A stretch of 64,000 bases of DNA from Chaenocephalus aceratus (GCA_023974075.1 CM043798.1:1673482-1737481), one strand, 5' to 3'. Positions 23,123 through 34,607 are shown, counted from the stretch's first letter. The notes: generated by a model not told the origin, from the sequence alone. Program-made: numbers and translations.

Positions 23123-23792
23123 GGTCCAATCCCAAATCACCCCCTCCACCCTACCCCTCCGTGACGGAGTGAACTCCGTCTGGAGCCACACTCGCAGCTG
23201 AATGAAGTTCCCTCCATTAAGGGTTAAGGGTACAAACACAGCAGCAAGCTTTGGGACGGCCTCCCCTCTCTCCGGCAGAAACAGGAAGTGCCGTAACTGT
23301 ATGTAACAACGGTTTCAAATCAGCATCTCTTAGACAACAAATGTAAATTAATAACTCAAATAAAAAGTGTTACTTTTTGTAAAGCTCTTTTAGTTTTAAA
23401 CCTGATGTTTATAAGCTTCTTAGTTTTTGCAACGGTCTGTAAATATACACAACTTTATAATACAATGCACACATTTACCTTTTTCTAGACTAAACACAGG
23501 TACGATCCTAAGTTAAAAACATATGAGGTCATCATGAGGTCGTTAACATCGCAGTTTATCAGTGGATGTTTGCTGGAACTACTTGTTAACAGCTTGTTTC
23601 CCGACGGACACACACAGCGTGACTACGGTCAGGTAGAGACCGGTCTCAAGTCAGCACCGATGCAGACTCGCTGTTTGAGGGCTTGATAGCCCACTCCCCC
23701 TCCACACTCGTTGGTTTGGAACAGCACTTAATGTGGCGGACCTTCCGCGTGAACGGAGGGGGAGTGTGTAGGGGGTGATTTGGGATTGGGCC
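23123..23792. mobile_element. PIF/Harbinger-like MITE (GGYCCAATCCCAAATCACC termini)
   Basis: The left end GGTCCAATCCCAAATCACCC and the right end (reverse complement GGCCCAATCCCAAATCACCC) form a TIR of about 39 bp. TAA on both sides (23120-23122, 23793-23795) fits the TWA target of PIF/Harbinger. 670 bp without a transposase or MADF frame. The Ser/Pro-rich minus-strand frames near 23650-23916 are shadows. Confidence 0.8.
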
Positions 23793-24567
23793 TAAGACAC
23801 TGAAGGACACTTTGTGTGTCAGAAATTGACGCCAAAGAACCCTGACCAAGCGTTGGTTTTTGACACGCAGGGAGTGAGACTGTTGTTGAGGCCTGCCTGT
23901 CTTCACCATTGGTCAACAGACGATTGGCGTTTCCAACCTGAAAGACAGGCAGTTACTCAGATCAATGGGACGAAATCTGAGCACATAGAAAGATATGTCA
24001 ACCACTGAAAATGTGTAGATTTGAATGTAAAAATGTGTAACACAAACAACACTTAGCCTAACCTAGGGCTCAGGTTTAATTTATGTTCAAAAACCAGTCA
24101 AAGCTGCTGGACCTTCATTCTCACTGCCTTACCTATTCCACCAGGCCCCGACTGGCCATCGGGAGGACCGGGACGTTTCCTGATTCCCTGGCCTCCTAAG
24201 TGGCCTGCTGGCCTGAGGATTGTTGTTGTTGTTCTATGTATTGTGAACGCAACGCTGTGCAAATGTGGGTCTGACTCTGCCTCACAGAGGGTGACTGGCT
24301 GTCTACATGATGTGGCCTGCCGACATGGCCACTTTCATACAGACCATACACTAAAGCCCTTGATTGGTCTCTTTGTGTCATTCAAGCTCGGGAGGGTGTG
24401 TGTGTGTGTGTGGTGCGAGCAAGAGAGAAAGCGTGCGCACCGTTTACGTGTATTGTTGTTGTTAGCATCTGGTACTAGCTAGCTGTGCTAACGGATATAA
24501 GGAGCTGTTTCAACATCAAGGTGGAGTCCTCTCCTGTCAGACTGAGGGACTGATAACTACAGCTCTG

Positions 24568-25828
24568 GGGCCTCATTTATAAACGGTGCCTACGCTCAAA
24601 AGATGGCGTACGCCAGTTTCTAAGCAATGTTTGCGATTTATAAAAAACTAACTTGACGGGAAAATGTGCGGTCCTCCACTAAGCACAAAAACGGGAGAGA
24701 CGAGAAACTGTGACACCGCTGGCAGAAGGAAGAATGGAGAGAAATATGTGGAAATAATACCATACATAAAATGTTCCCTCTCATTTATCATATATGAAGA
24801 ATTCATTTTCACTAATTGATTAAAGCCAAACGCCTGTTTGCGATTCCTCAGTGCACACAAACACATAACTTGGATAAATAAATAAATACGGAAATGTTAT
24901 TGATCACCCCTCGATGATGTTCTCTTGTTAAGAAAAGTATTCTCATAAATGATGCGGTGAACAGAAGGACAGAATTACTTTAAACTGACGCCGTTTTGCA
25001 TTTCTATAGGTTGTATAGATACGAGCATGGTTTTATATACTATCATGTTTAATCATGTGTTATGCCGTTTGATAAGTTGCTCATAAAACACAGGAGGTAT
25101 GGAAACTAAGAACAGCATGTATTTGGTAGATTTGGCAGCTGATATAGCCTAACTCAACACATTAGTTGTATTTCCTTTAGCTGGTGGATATAGAGTTGCT
25201 GCGGGGGGGTTGAGACGCACAGGCTGCAGTGGAGACGCTGCGCACGGCTGATCGACAGCTGGGACACAAACCACCAAATACTCAAATAAACATGAATTGA
25301 CTCCACTCGGCAGGGATCCCCGATTCTCATCATAGGACAAACACACAAACACACTGCCCGAGGAAGGCTCTGTGTATTTATTTTGTCATGAACCTTTTTA
25401 GTGACGATCCGACCTCCATGATGCTACTCTGTTCAAACTGCATCCACCAAACAATATGATTTATCTCCACCTCCCCAAAATAACCAGAATCTGACACGGT
25501 GTGAGACGTCTGTTTTAGCTGTTCTGTCCTCATTTCCTGCTCTCCTTCCTGCAGTCAGTCAGAATGAATGAAGGAATGAATGAATGGGCGTTTCTTTGAC
25601 TATTTATAGGCAAATCTGGGCGTTACGTGAAGCCTGCAAAAGCTGCACCGCATTTCGAGTTGATTGTGATTTATAAAGGGAAACCGGCGTAGGAAGTGCT
25701 GTACGCAAGTCCTACGCCGGTACGCAGTGTTTTATGAATCGGAAAATGTCTGTGCGTATTTATTTGCTTTGTCCTACGTAAGCAACCTTCCCACGTCAAT
25801 CCTACGCAAGGCTTTATAAATGAGGCCC
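24568..25828. mobile_element. TIR element (GGGCCTCATTTATAAA termini) nested in the hAT
   Basis: The left end GGGCCTCATTTATAAA and the right end TTTATAAATGAGGCCC are perfect inverted repeats, flanked by CTG on both sides (24565-24567, 25829-25831). Removing it restores AGCTCTGGTGAG, matching the host core. Subterminal regions contain repeated GCGTACG/CCTACGC and GCGTAGG/CCTACGCC motifs. 1261 bp. Frames within (24648-24866 minus, 25149-25354 minus) have no transposase motif. The superfamily is uncertain (Harbinger-like by TSD length). Confidence 0.78.
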
Positions 25829-26063
25829 CTGGTGAGGTAAAGGACTCTCTGAGTGCTTAGCAAGTTAACTTAGTCTAAGTTATCTCAGTGGGTCTCAAAC
25901 GGTTTGGTCACAAGTTATGTAAACACGTATTTCCATTTGAGAGGGGAGTGATTAGTAAAATATGCAAGAATACAAAAAGTTAATGTTAACTAGGTGAAAA
26001 AAGGTAAGATACACTTTTAAAACTTGTTGAGAGCTAAAACTAGTCTTTGTTGCTGCCTCACAA

Positions 26064-26635
26064 ACCTCATTCACACCAACGGTGTTTCAGGGCCGGTTCG
26101 GAGCCGGAGCTTGAAAAGCACCGGGTTTTCCTGTTCACACCGCAGCGGAGCAGCCTCTTAGCTCCGGAATCTGGTTCGTTTTAAGCACCAACAAATTGTC
26201 CGGCTAGAGGAAAAGCACCACATACGTCACGCTTACGTCAAGGCGGGGGCAGGGGCAGGATCAACTCCTGAACAACAACAAAAAGCCCACGTTTTATCCA
26301 GTTTGTACACAATGTAACAAGCAGCAGTGGTCCACTGAAGAGACCAGCTACCTGCTGGGAATCTGGTCTTCCGAAGAGGTACAGAGGAAGCTGGAGCACA
26401 ATCGGCCATTGTTGTTGTTGTCGTGTGAGCTGTGAGGGGTTTCCGCACGGTTTGGCTTTATGAAGCAGGCACGCAAACGGTTACGTCATGACGCAAACGA
26501 TGACGCAATAACGAAGGACCAGTCGGACTCTGGGGGCGGTGTGAAAAGAGCCGGAGCTAAACCGAAGAACCGGTTCTGAACCTGAAAAGCTCTAGCACGG
26601 AGCTTGAACCGGAGTTGCGTTGGTGTGAATGAGGT
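26064..26635. mobile_element. TIR element (ACCTCATTCACACCAACG termini)
   Basis: ACCTCATTCACACCAACG at 26064-26081 is exactly complementary to 26618-26635. Subterminal GGAGCTTGAAAAGCACCGG and its mirror near 26581-26600 extend the symmetry. 572 bp, no coding. No clear target duplication. The small frame at 26233-26448 has no domain. Confidence 0.7.
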
Positions 26636-26862
26636 AAAAGAGGAGCAGGGGGGAGAGGAGGGAGAGGAGCAGGGGGGAGAGGAGGGAGAGGAGAGGAGCA
26701 GGGGGGAGAGGAGGGAGAGGAGCAGGGGGAGAGGAGGGAGAGGAGCAGGGGGAGAGGAGGGAGAGGAGCAGGGGGGAGAGGAGGGAGAGGAGCAGGGGAG
26801 AGGAGGGAGAGGAGGGAGAGGAGCAGGGGGAGAGGAGGGAGAGGAGGGAGACAAGACGAGGC
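26636..26862. repeat. Purine minisatellite (GGAGAGGAGCAGGG)n
   Basis: About 220 bp of strictly purine-rich units (AGGAGCAGGGGGGAGAGG and variants) start exactly at the right end of the TIR element. The Glu/Gly-rich plus frame and Ser/Pro-rich minus frames are translations of the repeat. Confidence 0.9.
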
Positions 26863-26900
26863 TGATTCAGGACCACAGACACAACTATAAATGAACCAAA

Positions 26901-26992
26901 AATAAATAAATAAATAAACAAGTTTCAGTGTTTTTTCATATTGGAAATGGTATGTTATTGGAAATGGTATGTTATTGGAAATGGTATGTTAG
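26901..26992. repeat. (AAAT)n followed by 18-bp tandem repeat
   Basis: AATAAATAAATAAATAAAC is followed by three copies of GGAAATGGTATGTTATT starting at 26942. Confidence 0.8.
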
Positions 26993-27350
26993 GGTTATGG
27001 CCATGATTTTATGATTATTGAAATGTATACAGTTCTGTTTCATATGGCTGTTTCTATAGATCTAGTCTCTTTAGTTTCCCCTCAAAGTGCACCAGATTGA
27101 TGCATTTAACTCCAAATAAAAAATAAATCTTAAAATATGTTAACATGTATAGGTTCCTAAATAGTAACCCATGTCAATATGTTTATTTGTGGGTAGTAGA
27201 TTTAACCTATAGGGCTATCACTATGTGCAGCAATGCTGTAAATATTGACAAATAAATCCAGCAAAATGGCACAAAACAAACTGGTAGTGGCCAGGCTGGG
27301 TGTATAATTGCCGGCCTGACTTATCGTCCCAGGCCGGCCTTGTATTCCAT

Positions 27351-27854
27351 GATCCGCAGCCCCCGTTCCAATGTGACTGTTGTGTCTTTGTTGAGGATTG
27401 CTGGGCTCTGGGGGATAGTGCAAGAAGAAGCAAATGTTCCCACTCTGGCCAATCCCTCTGAAGATGTGGTCCCTTTGCTGTACACCATTTGGATGAGCTG
27501 TCCAGATTGCAAAGTGCAAGCCCTCACTGAAAGCCTATTATTAATGGAAGGTCATCACAGGGTGGGTGGGAAGATAGTAGCAAGGAGATACTGTCAGTTC
27601 TCTCGCCGTCACTGTCCACACCGAGGAAAATAAAGAATACATGAGTATTCCCTTCACTGTGTGTAACATTGGTGGGCTTCAAAGGGACGTCGTTTCCATT
27701 CATGACTGTTTCAAAACCTCTAAGCTGCCATGCATTGCAATGGGCATGCACTCCTCTACACCTGAGTGGCCGATTGACAGCGCCCATATACTGCACACAT
27801 TCTTCACCAAATACAAATATCCTTTTCAAGAATGCTAGGCACAGTCGCTTATAC
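27351..27854. other. Non-coding gap
   Basis: Moderately GC-rich unique sequence. The frames at 27340-27633 and 27669-27908 (plus) and 27524-27829 (minus) carry no family motif I know. No splice-flanked exon is convincing. Confidence 0.35.
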
Positions 27855-27960
27855 CAGGGGTTCCCAACCTTTTTCCCAAGAGCCCCCCCAAATGATGCAA
27901 CAGTTTAAAAGTCTCAAAATGCTACAACTACTGTCACAAACTGGATGAATGTGAAGTGTG
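27855..27960 (+). mobile_element. hAT 5' end fragment (CAGGGGTTCCCAACC)
   Basis: CAGGGGTTCCCAACCTTTTTC followed by AAGAGCCCCCC is a typical start of a hAT element. The matching AGGTTGGGAACCCCTG end is not in the window. The right edge is uncertain. Confidence 0.5.
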
Positions 27961-28301
27961 TTGTTAAAGGAGGATGAAAGCGTAATCAAGGAGCACTGTT
28001 GGAGTGACTTTGATGGTTATTGGACTCAGGATTCATTCATCTGGATTCCCGCTGAATGAAGAAACTAAAGGACGGCGCGGAAGTGGAAACAATTCACAAA
28101 GGGATTAAACTGTTTAAAAACACATGCTCAAAGTAAACCGGATTTTGCCGATGTGTTTATGTGGATTCAAAAGTCGTAAATAATCTACAAAATGGAGGAG
28201 ACCGATCTGATCGGAGCAACTGTGACAAATAATCCAACTGAAACCAGCATGGACAATGACTATGACAGAACTCTTACAGGGACATGTACATCTCTTCAGA
28301 T

Positions 28302-28993
28302 CAGTGGCGAGCCGTGACTTTTATCGCTAGGCCCTCTGACCCCCCCTGAGCCATCATGAACGAACTTATGCTAATCATAAATCTATCGGTCATAAATCTA
28401 TCGATTAGATTTATGATTCGAAAATAATAAAAGTAGGATAGACATGTGGATATTATCCGGCTGAACGAAACGTGCATTTATCTAACAGGTTCGTTTTCCA
28501 CAGACCTTATTTCCAGCTATTTTCCAAAATCCTATGGAGAAATCCCGTTGCTTTCTGTCGAGGGAATCCGAGCGCAGCTTACTTCCGGGTTTTACACTTG
28601 CATAGACCTCACAGCGGGCGGAACTTGTCATAAAGTCCGCGAAAAGAAAGCCCGCCCATTTAGAGGGAAGATATGATTGGTCAATTGTACTGTCATTTGA
28701 CATTACTCTCTCGTTGAGTTACTATAGCTGGCCCTCTGTGAATGTAGAGAGGGACCAACAAGCTCTCCCGTCTTCACAGAACTCGCAGAGACGGCATTTA
28801 ACCCTTCACATTCTAACGGAAACTGAACTGGCAGATTCGAAGGAATTATTTTAATTAATTATGTTATTTTAAATACAATTAAATCAAGTTATTTTGGTAA
28901 AACTACATTTTTTTTTTAATGTTTTCAAATATTATTTTTTTAAATATCTTAGGCCTCACAGAGGGCCTAGAGAGCCCTGACGGCTCGCCACTG
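28302..28993. mobile_element. hAT-type element (CAGTGGCGAGCCGT termini) with perfect 8-bp TSD
   Basis: The left end CAGTGGCGAGCCGTGAC and the right end GACGGCTCGCCACTG are flanked by CTTCAGAT on both sides (28294-28301, 28994-29001). 692 bp. An internal hairpin-forming segment (AATCATAAATCTATCG twice, then TAGATTTATGATT, 28373-28417) recurs in the related copy near 35.5 kb. The GC-rich frame at 28446-28676 has no known domain. Confidence 0.85.
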
Positions 28994-29001
28994 CTTCAGA
29001 T

Positions 29002-29327
29002 GGAGGAGTTGATAGAAGTTATCTGTAACCACTGCAGAGTTTAATTTTCTTATAACTGGACTCTGAGGGGAACTGTATTTAACAAACTATTTCAAACTAG
29101 AAATATTTCAACTGCTTCTGTGTTAAGGGAATACTGCTGTTAAAAAACACCTTATGTGTTTAAAGTGTTTGCAAACCAAATATTATTGCACTTTTATTCA
29201 TATAGCAGTACTTTTAGAACAAAAGTGCGCAGTTGAATTCAAAATGAATTTTGCGCTTAACAACGCGATTAATCGCAGAAAACCATGTGATTAATCATGA
29301 TTAAAAATATCAATCGTTGCCCAGCAC
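29002..29327 (+). mobile_element. hAT 3' end fragment (ATTAATCG-rich)
   Basis: Sequence ending CGATTAATCGCAG...GATTAATCATGATTAAAAAT...AATCGTTGCCCAGC resembles the 3' subterminal and terminal region of AATCG-palindrome hAT families. Sequence left of 28294 probably belongs to the same host element, which the 692-bp element split. The left end was not found. Confidence 0.45.
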
Positions 29328-30663
29328 GAGCAAAAACATATAAGCTGCAGATTCATCAGCAGTTGTTTGTTGGGTCATCTGACACCACAAAGAATATCAA
29401 TACACATCCGTAAACACTTCTTCCATCATCCCTGGAAACGACCTGAACACTTTTATGAATGTCATCTAAACTTTCAAAAGTGATCTCATCCCTTTGTAAT
29501 CATTTAGTGGCCAGCAGACATTTATCTCTGTTTGTGGAGCGTCTTCCCTCACTGCCGCGCTGCTTTCAGGCATTCCAGGCATCCCCCTCATGTTATGTAG
29601 CGCCATCTATTTTAACTGTCTTGACAAGGTTAATGGTCTCATAAAGGTCTGTGTCTGAGAAATCCTGTGGGCAACATTCCCTCACCGGAGCAGTTTCAGT
29701 GTGTTGGGCGCTGGCTGGTGCAGAGGGTCCGTGCTTTGATCTCAGAGCTCCAGCTAACTGGATGCTGGAGGCACGACAGCAGGTTGGCCGAATTCTGCTC
29801 AGTGCATCATGTGAACTACTGTTTTTCCCTCTGTCTCCAAACATTGCAGTGATTGAGCAGCAGCCTCATATAAGCCATTTTTGACAGAAATCTATTAAGC
29901 AGTAGGTATAAAGTATTGTGTCAATATGCTTGTGCTATTCCCCCTCTAAGCTCCTGGGAAGAAGTGGATTATACACATAGGTTGCACTGCAGTAAATCCC
30001 TCTCCTCTGTGTCTGTCTGTCAGAGGTAACTGGATAAATGGATATGAATAGGTTCCCTGTTTGGTGGTGCATTACTCCTGTTAGAGATGCAGATTACATG
30101 TCTGCATGTTTTTATAAATTATTCATGACATTAAAATACATAGTGCTTATTTCGAAGAAAGCAATTGTTCTAAAATAATATGTAACTTGGTCCAAAGTGT
30201 TGTCACAAAGAGAAATATGTATGAAAATAATACAAACCTGGATATATAATAGAAACGTGGCCTGGTACAGGCTGCTGGCAGACAGTCAGGTGATGGTGAT
30301 GCTTTGAGACTGAGCTCTGGACCTCCCTCACTGTGAACTGCTTTGCCATGCCGCCACTGTGAGAGAATCACCCGGCTGGCGGGGGATTCAGGAGCAGCAC
30401 TTTAGGAAGTTTGACATTTGATTTTAACCTTGAAGCTGCTGTTAGAAAAACGAGTCATCATTATTTGAGCTTTATTGTTGAGAGATCTAAGCGTGCTTGT
30501 TTTAGGTCAAAGTGAATATTAAACTCTTTATTTTTACCCTTTCTCTAATCAAATAAAAGGCTTTGTTGGTGCTCTCTGGAAGGCTCCAGATGACTGAACT
30601 ACTCTTATTTATTTTATTTTGTATACCATTATATATTAAAGGAAAACATCTCTACTGTATATG
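29328..30663. other. 1.3 kb of unique-looking non-coding DNA
   Basis: The frames at 29593-29884 on both strands are the longest but show no domain. No RNA genes or element ends. Confidence 0.4.
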
Positions 30664-30686
30664 CAGGGGTGCACATAACTGGTAGT

Positions 30687-31479
30687 CAGAGGCGCAGGAA
30701 GGTATTTTGAGTGGGGGTGCTGAGGTGCTGGACTCCAGTGAACACTATTACGGGCACTATAGAGCACGCACAAAAGCACTCCCCACACGCACACACACAG
30801 TACACCCGTGACTGTTACAATGAAGGCTCGATAATCAGCTCATGGCATATAGGCAGGGGTAAAGTGCTATTTTTTACGAGTGGGGAACGGACCTCACCTC
30901 CTCTAGGGGGGTCCGGGGGCATGCTCCCCCGGGAAGATTTGTTTTAAATATTGAAGTTGAAAGCATCAATCTGGTGCACTTTGAGAGCAACATGAAGAGA
31001 TCTATGGATACATCTCTCAACACCCAGATGAAACACAACTGGAAGCAGATGTTCTTTTTATTTATGGATATTTTACAAATCACTCCCCTTTCAAACTGTA
31101 TTCTTGTTTTACTGCCATATAGTATTTCATAACTGTTTTTCCTTTATTCTCTTATTTGTTTTATAACGATAATGATCATATGAAGGTGTGCCGCGGAAAT
31201 AATCTTTTGAATAATTTGTGACCAAACCGTTTGAGACCCACTGAGATAACTTAGACTAAAGTTAACTATCTAAACACTGAGAGAGTCCTTTAGCTCACCT
31301 GAGCCTCTCCGTCTGAGAGGAGAGCTCTCCTCCAGCTTGTTGTGGAACCAACAGCTCCGTATGTCCGTTAGCGCAGCTAGCTAACCAGATGCTAACAACA
31401 CGGTCCCTGCTGCTGGCACCGGTCCCTCTCTCTCTCTCCCTCTCTCCCTCTCTCACACACACTAAATGCGCTATGTCCG

Positions 31480-31576
<97 letters not shown>

Positions 31577-31961
31577 CTTGAATGACACCACAAGCACACT
31601 TTTATTTCCATGCAACTCTCTGATTGGTCTGGTGTCTTCTTGCCTCTGTTGCATTCACTGAACACGGGAAATTACAGTGCTATCGTCCTCTCTAGTGTCT
31701 TGATGAGGTTCACGTAAAGCACGGTTAATGTATTATATTATGGAGGTAGAATTGTCCGGGGCTACAGAAACAACATTCGGGGCAGGCCAAAATATTATTT
31801 TACCAACAATGTGGAATTTATTGGCTACATATTACACAGATTATGCACAGCGGGAGCAGCAATAACCGTCAAATAATAATTCAGACAGGGGAGCTCCGCA
31901 CCCCCTGCCTGCCGCTAGGGGGTGCTGCAGCGCCCTCAGCACCCCCCTTCCCGCGCCCATG
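30687..31961. mobile_element. hAT-type element (CAGAGGCGCAGGAAG termini) with perfect 8-bp TSD
   Basis: The left end CAGAGGCGCAGGAAGG and the right end (reverse complement CATGGGCGCGGGAAG) are flanked by CTGGTAGT on both sides (30679-30686, 31962-31969). 1275 bp. Section 30870-31750 is the inverted version of the core found at 17.9 kb, including the CCCGGGGGAGCATGCCCCC palindrome at 30915-30934 and TTTGAGACCCACTGAG at 31228. A (CA)n tract sits inside it. No transposase. Confidence 0.83.
31484..31573. repeat. (CA)n microsatellite inside the hAT element
   Basis: A pure CA tract of about 90 bp. The related core at 24.4 kb has a much shorter GT tract in the equivalent place, so the array grew within this copy. 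Confidence 0.93.
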
Positions 31962-32209
31962 CTGGTAGTCCACCAGCAGATGACAAACACCCACCTCTCC
32001 GCCTCTTCCAAGGAACGAGGGGACCGTGCGGCAGAGTCTCAGTTAGATTTTTTTTCGCCGGTCAACATGTCCGTTAAAGTTTAAATCTTCCGGACAAAAT
32101 TAGAAAAGTGCCGGTCAAAGTTCTTCTTTGTTATTTATTGAGCTTTAAAACAAATGAATAATGACTCTATATAATCAAATAAGAATAAAACACGGAGGAC
32201 GGAGATCTG

Positions 32210-32493
32210 TTTTTCTCCCCCTCTTCTCCTCGCTGCATCCCAGCAGCTAATCTCAGAGCAGCTCCCCTCTCCTGCAGGGGGCGTGGTCAGCTTCAGGGGG
32301 GCGTGGTCAGCTGCAGCTCACAGAATCAGCCCCCTGCAAAAACAGCGCTGGAAAGAACAAATAGAGCGAAATGAGGCATGGCTAAAATGCAGGATCTTTT
32401 TGGTATTTTGACAAAAAAAGGATATTTATATACTTTATATAGGTATGGCCCTACACTATATTGTTCAAATATAGCATGATAGGTCCACTTTAA
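32210..32493 (-). repeat. Unclassified interspersed repeat (TTAAAGTGGACC family), inverted copy
   Basis: Read in reverse it begins TTAAAGTGGACCTATCATGC and continues through TAGTGTAGGGCCATACC, GCCATGCCTCATTTCGCTC and GGGGCTGATTCTGTGAGC, the same order as at 11213-11410. The left edge is uncertain. A local duplication of GGGGGCGTGGTCAGC lies at 32277-32310. Confidence 0.6.
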
Positions 32494-32779
32494 CCTAATT
32501 TATTTCAACCAGTCTTCTGCAATGTTACTGAAGAAATGTAAACTCTTTTTCAGTAATGAACATTCTGAAAACAGCCTCATGACATCTGAACAATCAGACA
32601 CCTACACATTTTTTTTAGCACGTACAGTATTAGATACACTAATTCATGCTCAGCTGACGTTCCATTCAGATTGTCACAAAACAAGTTTGTTGATATACTA
32701 GACACACACTTCCAAGCCATGGTTTCATTATGTAAATGTCTTTAATTATCAGAAAAATACAATCTAGTCATCTTATTGT

Positions 32780-33220
32780 AACCACAGAAACTTGATGAGA
32801 GGTGAAGACAGAAGCTGAACAACACAACAACACAAAGGAGCTGCTGGATGTTTCATTACTAAATTCAATATTCTCATTTACAAATGCTCCCAACAGCCAC
32901 TATGGAAATCTGTGGTAACAGATGACCTCTAATCCCCGCTGGGATGTAAGACCCAACACAGTCAATTGTAATTTGGTGGCGCTGCAGGAAAACATAAAGC
33001 TTCTTTTGTTAGTCTTAGCAGGCATTATGTATCTGTTTCCAATTACAGTCCTGGAGCCCCGGGCTGACGGGCCCATAAGACAATCTCTTGCCAAGTTCAG
33101 TGCCTTCATTAAACATATGAACTCTGATGCTGTCCTGCTAATCAAGCAAATGTCTGCATGTACAAGGGCTGGACTAAAATCATACTATTTCAATCATTAA
33201 ATAATAAAGGGACATGTATC
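32780..33220. promoter_or_regulatory. Candidate conserved non-coding element
   Basis: Balanced composition with motif-rich text: GTCAATTGTAATTTGGTGGC (32959), TTTCCAATTACAGTCC (33036), CATTAAACATATGAAC (33106) and CTAATCAAGCAAATG (33137). Both strands stay open for 80-90 codons without a protein family match. I infer enhancer-type conservation from texture only. Confidence 0.25.
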
Positions 33221-33557
33221 TGAGACTGGAGAATAGCATTTCATGATATTATCACTATGTTTAGAGTTTGTGTGGGCGACCATAACATTTACAACATATT
33301 TACAATGCACTTACATAAACCTAAATGTTCCCCAACAATACATTTAATCAGTCTGAACAATGGTTAAAAGTAATACAATAAACAGAAGCAGTTTGAAGTA
33401 CAATGAAATGTATTCCAGAGTGGAATCACTTGTTTGCCAAAGGTCACAAGTCTGTAGTTGAGGATATGTATTACATATTACATTATACAGGCCTGTGAAG
33501 GATATTAAACTCAGCCCTGAAGACTGGAGCTGTGAAAAAGAGGGGGGGCCATGGGAG

Positions 33558-33612
33558 CCTTGACCTTAGACATGACCTTAGACATGACCTTACTTGACCT
33601 TAGACTTGAGCA
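33558..33612. promoter_or_regulatory. Cluster of four TGACCT half-sites
   Basis: TGACCT occurs at 33561, 33573, 33585 and 33595, mostly as 12-bp repeats of GACATGACCTTA. On the other strand this is TAAGGTCA, a nuclear-receptor monomer-type half-site. It may simply be a short tandem repeat. Confidence 0.35.
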
Positions 33613-34607
33613 GCAAAGCACAGGAACTGTAGCATTACACAGTGATGTAATATGCAGCACATCTTTAATGTGGTAAGGAAAACTTTGAAGAAATGTGGTC
33701 TTCAAATAAACAGTTAACATTTAGAGATCCATCAATATGTAACCCTAGGAATGTCTGGACTTCACTCCCTCAAGTTATTCACCTTTTATTTTGATAATGA
33801 TTTTTTTTTTCAATTTTGATTTGAGCCAAATATTTTGAAGTTTGTCTCGCTTGTATTTGCATGTAAATGATTCTTCTCATGTCATGTTTGCACATTAATT
33901 AGTACCTCTTTGAGAGTATATTGTGGATCCCTTCACTGGCTTCCGGTAACTGCTAGAATCCACTTAAAGACACTGGTACTTGCGTATAGGGATGGGTATC
34001 GTTAAGGTTTTAACGGTACTACTACTTTTATCGATACCGCTTATCGGTCCAGTCTTTTAACGGTTCTTTTGGAGAGAAAAAACGAGGTAAAGTAACTATA
34101 TGTTGTATGTCAGGGACTATGGATGGAAATTAGCTCAAAGCTAAAATCCGGCATATTTACACTTGAAGCATTATTTGTCTAAAGTGTTCATTAATGTGCA
34201 TTGTCCCTATTCAAATAAACGATTAAATGAAAATAAACAAATTGTGAACAAAACTAACATTGCTTATTATTATTTAAATTAAATAAATAATATTTCACAT
34301 CAAAAGAAGCAACAGTGTTTTAATAAATCGTATTAAATAATCTGATGACAGAACTGTAAACAGAATAGCTAAAACTTTAACAAAATAAATAACTCAGTTA
34401 CTTCTAATCATTAACCCATGTTTGTATAATGTAGTTAACTCGGTGTGTTGCTGCTAGCATACATAACACCTGACGTGGAAACGTTACTCGTGGACGGGGC
34501 TACAGAGCTGCTAGAAACACAGTCGAACCCGGTGCATTCCTCCGTCTGGATGTGGTGCACTTTTGCTAAATGTTTAGACAAATTGCTCGTGTTACCGCCC
34601 TGACATG

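Larger units (their letters stand above)
24142..27342. mobile_element. Large hAT-type composite (CAGGCC termini) with nested insertions
   Basis: The left end CAGGCCCCGACTGGCC and the right end (reverse complement CAAGGCCGGCCTGGGAC) are loosely inverted. The flanks TATTCCAC (24134-24141) and TATTCCAT (27343-27350) are an 8-bp duplication with one mismatch. The element contains the shared core in pieces (24460-24567, 25829-26040, 27025-27110) and is interrupted by the elements at 24568 and 26064 and by a purine minisatellite. No transposase seen. Confidence 0.6.
30664..32209 (+). mobile_element. hAT 5' fragment (CAGGGGTGCACATAACTGG) split by a nested hAT
   Basis: CAGGGGTGCACATAACTGG at 30664, then TAGTCCACCAGCAGATGAC resuming at 31966, reads as one hAT 5' region interrupted by the 1275-bp element. 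It continues through CCGGTCAACATGTCCG and CGGACAAAATTAG, then runs into another repeat near 32210. No 3' terminus or transposase. Confidence 0.5.
32494..33902. other. 1.4 kb without a gene
   Basis: Unique-looking sequence containing the candidate conserved block at 32780-33220 and the TGACCT cluster at 33558-33612. No element ends were found. Confidence 0.4.

Noticed and set aside
26486..26921. Ser/Pro-rich and Glu/Gly-rich frames
   Set aside because: Translation of the purine minisatellite.
27340..27838. Possible host exons on the plus strand
   Set aside because: Frames overlap on both strands, without family similarity or consistent splice signals.
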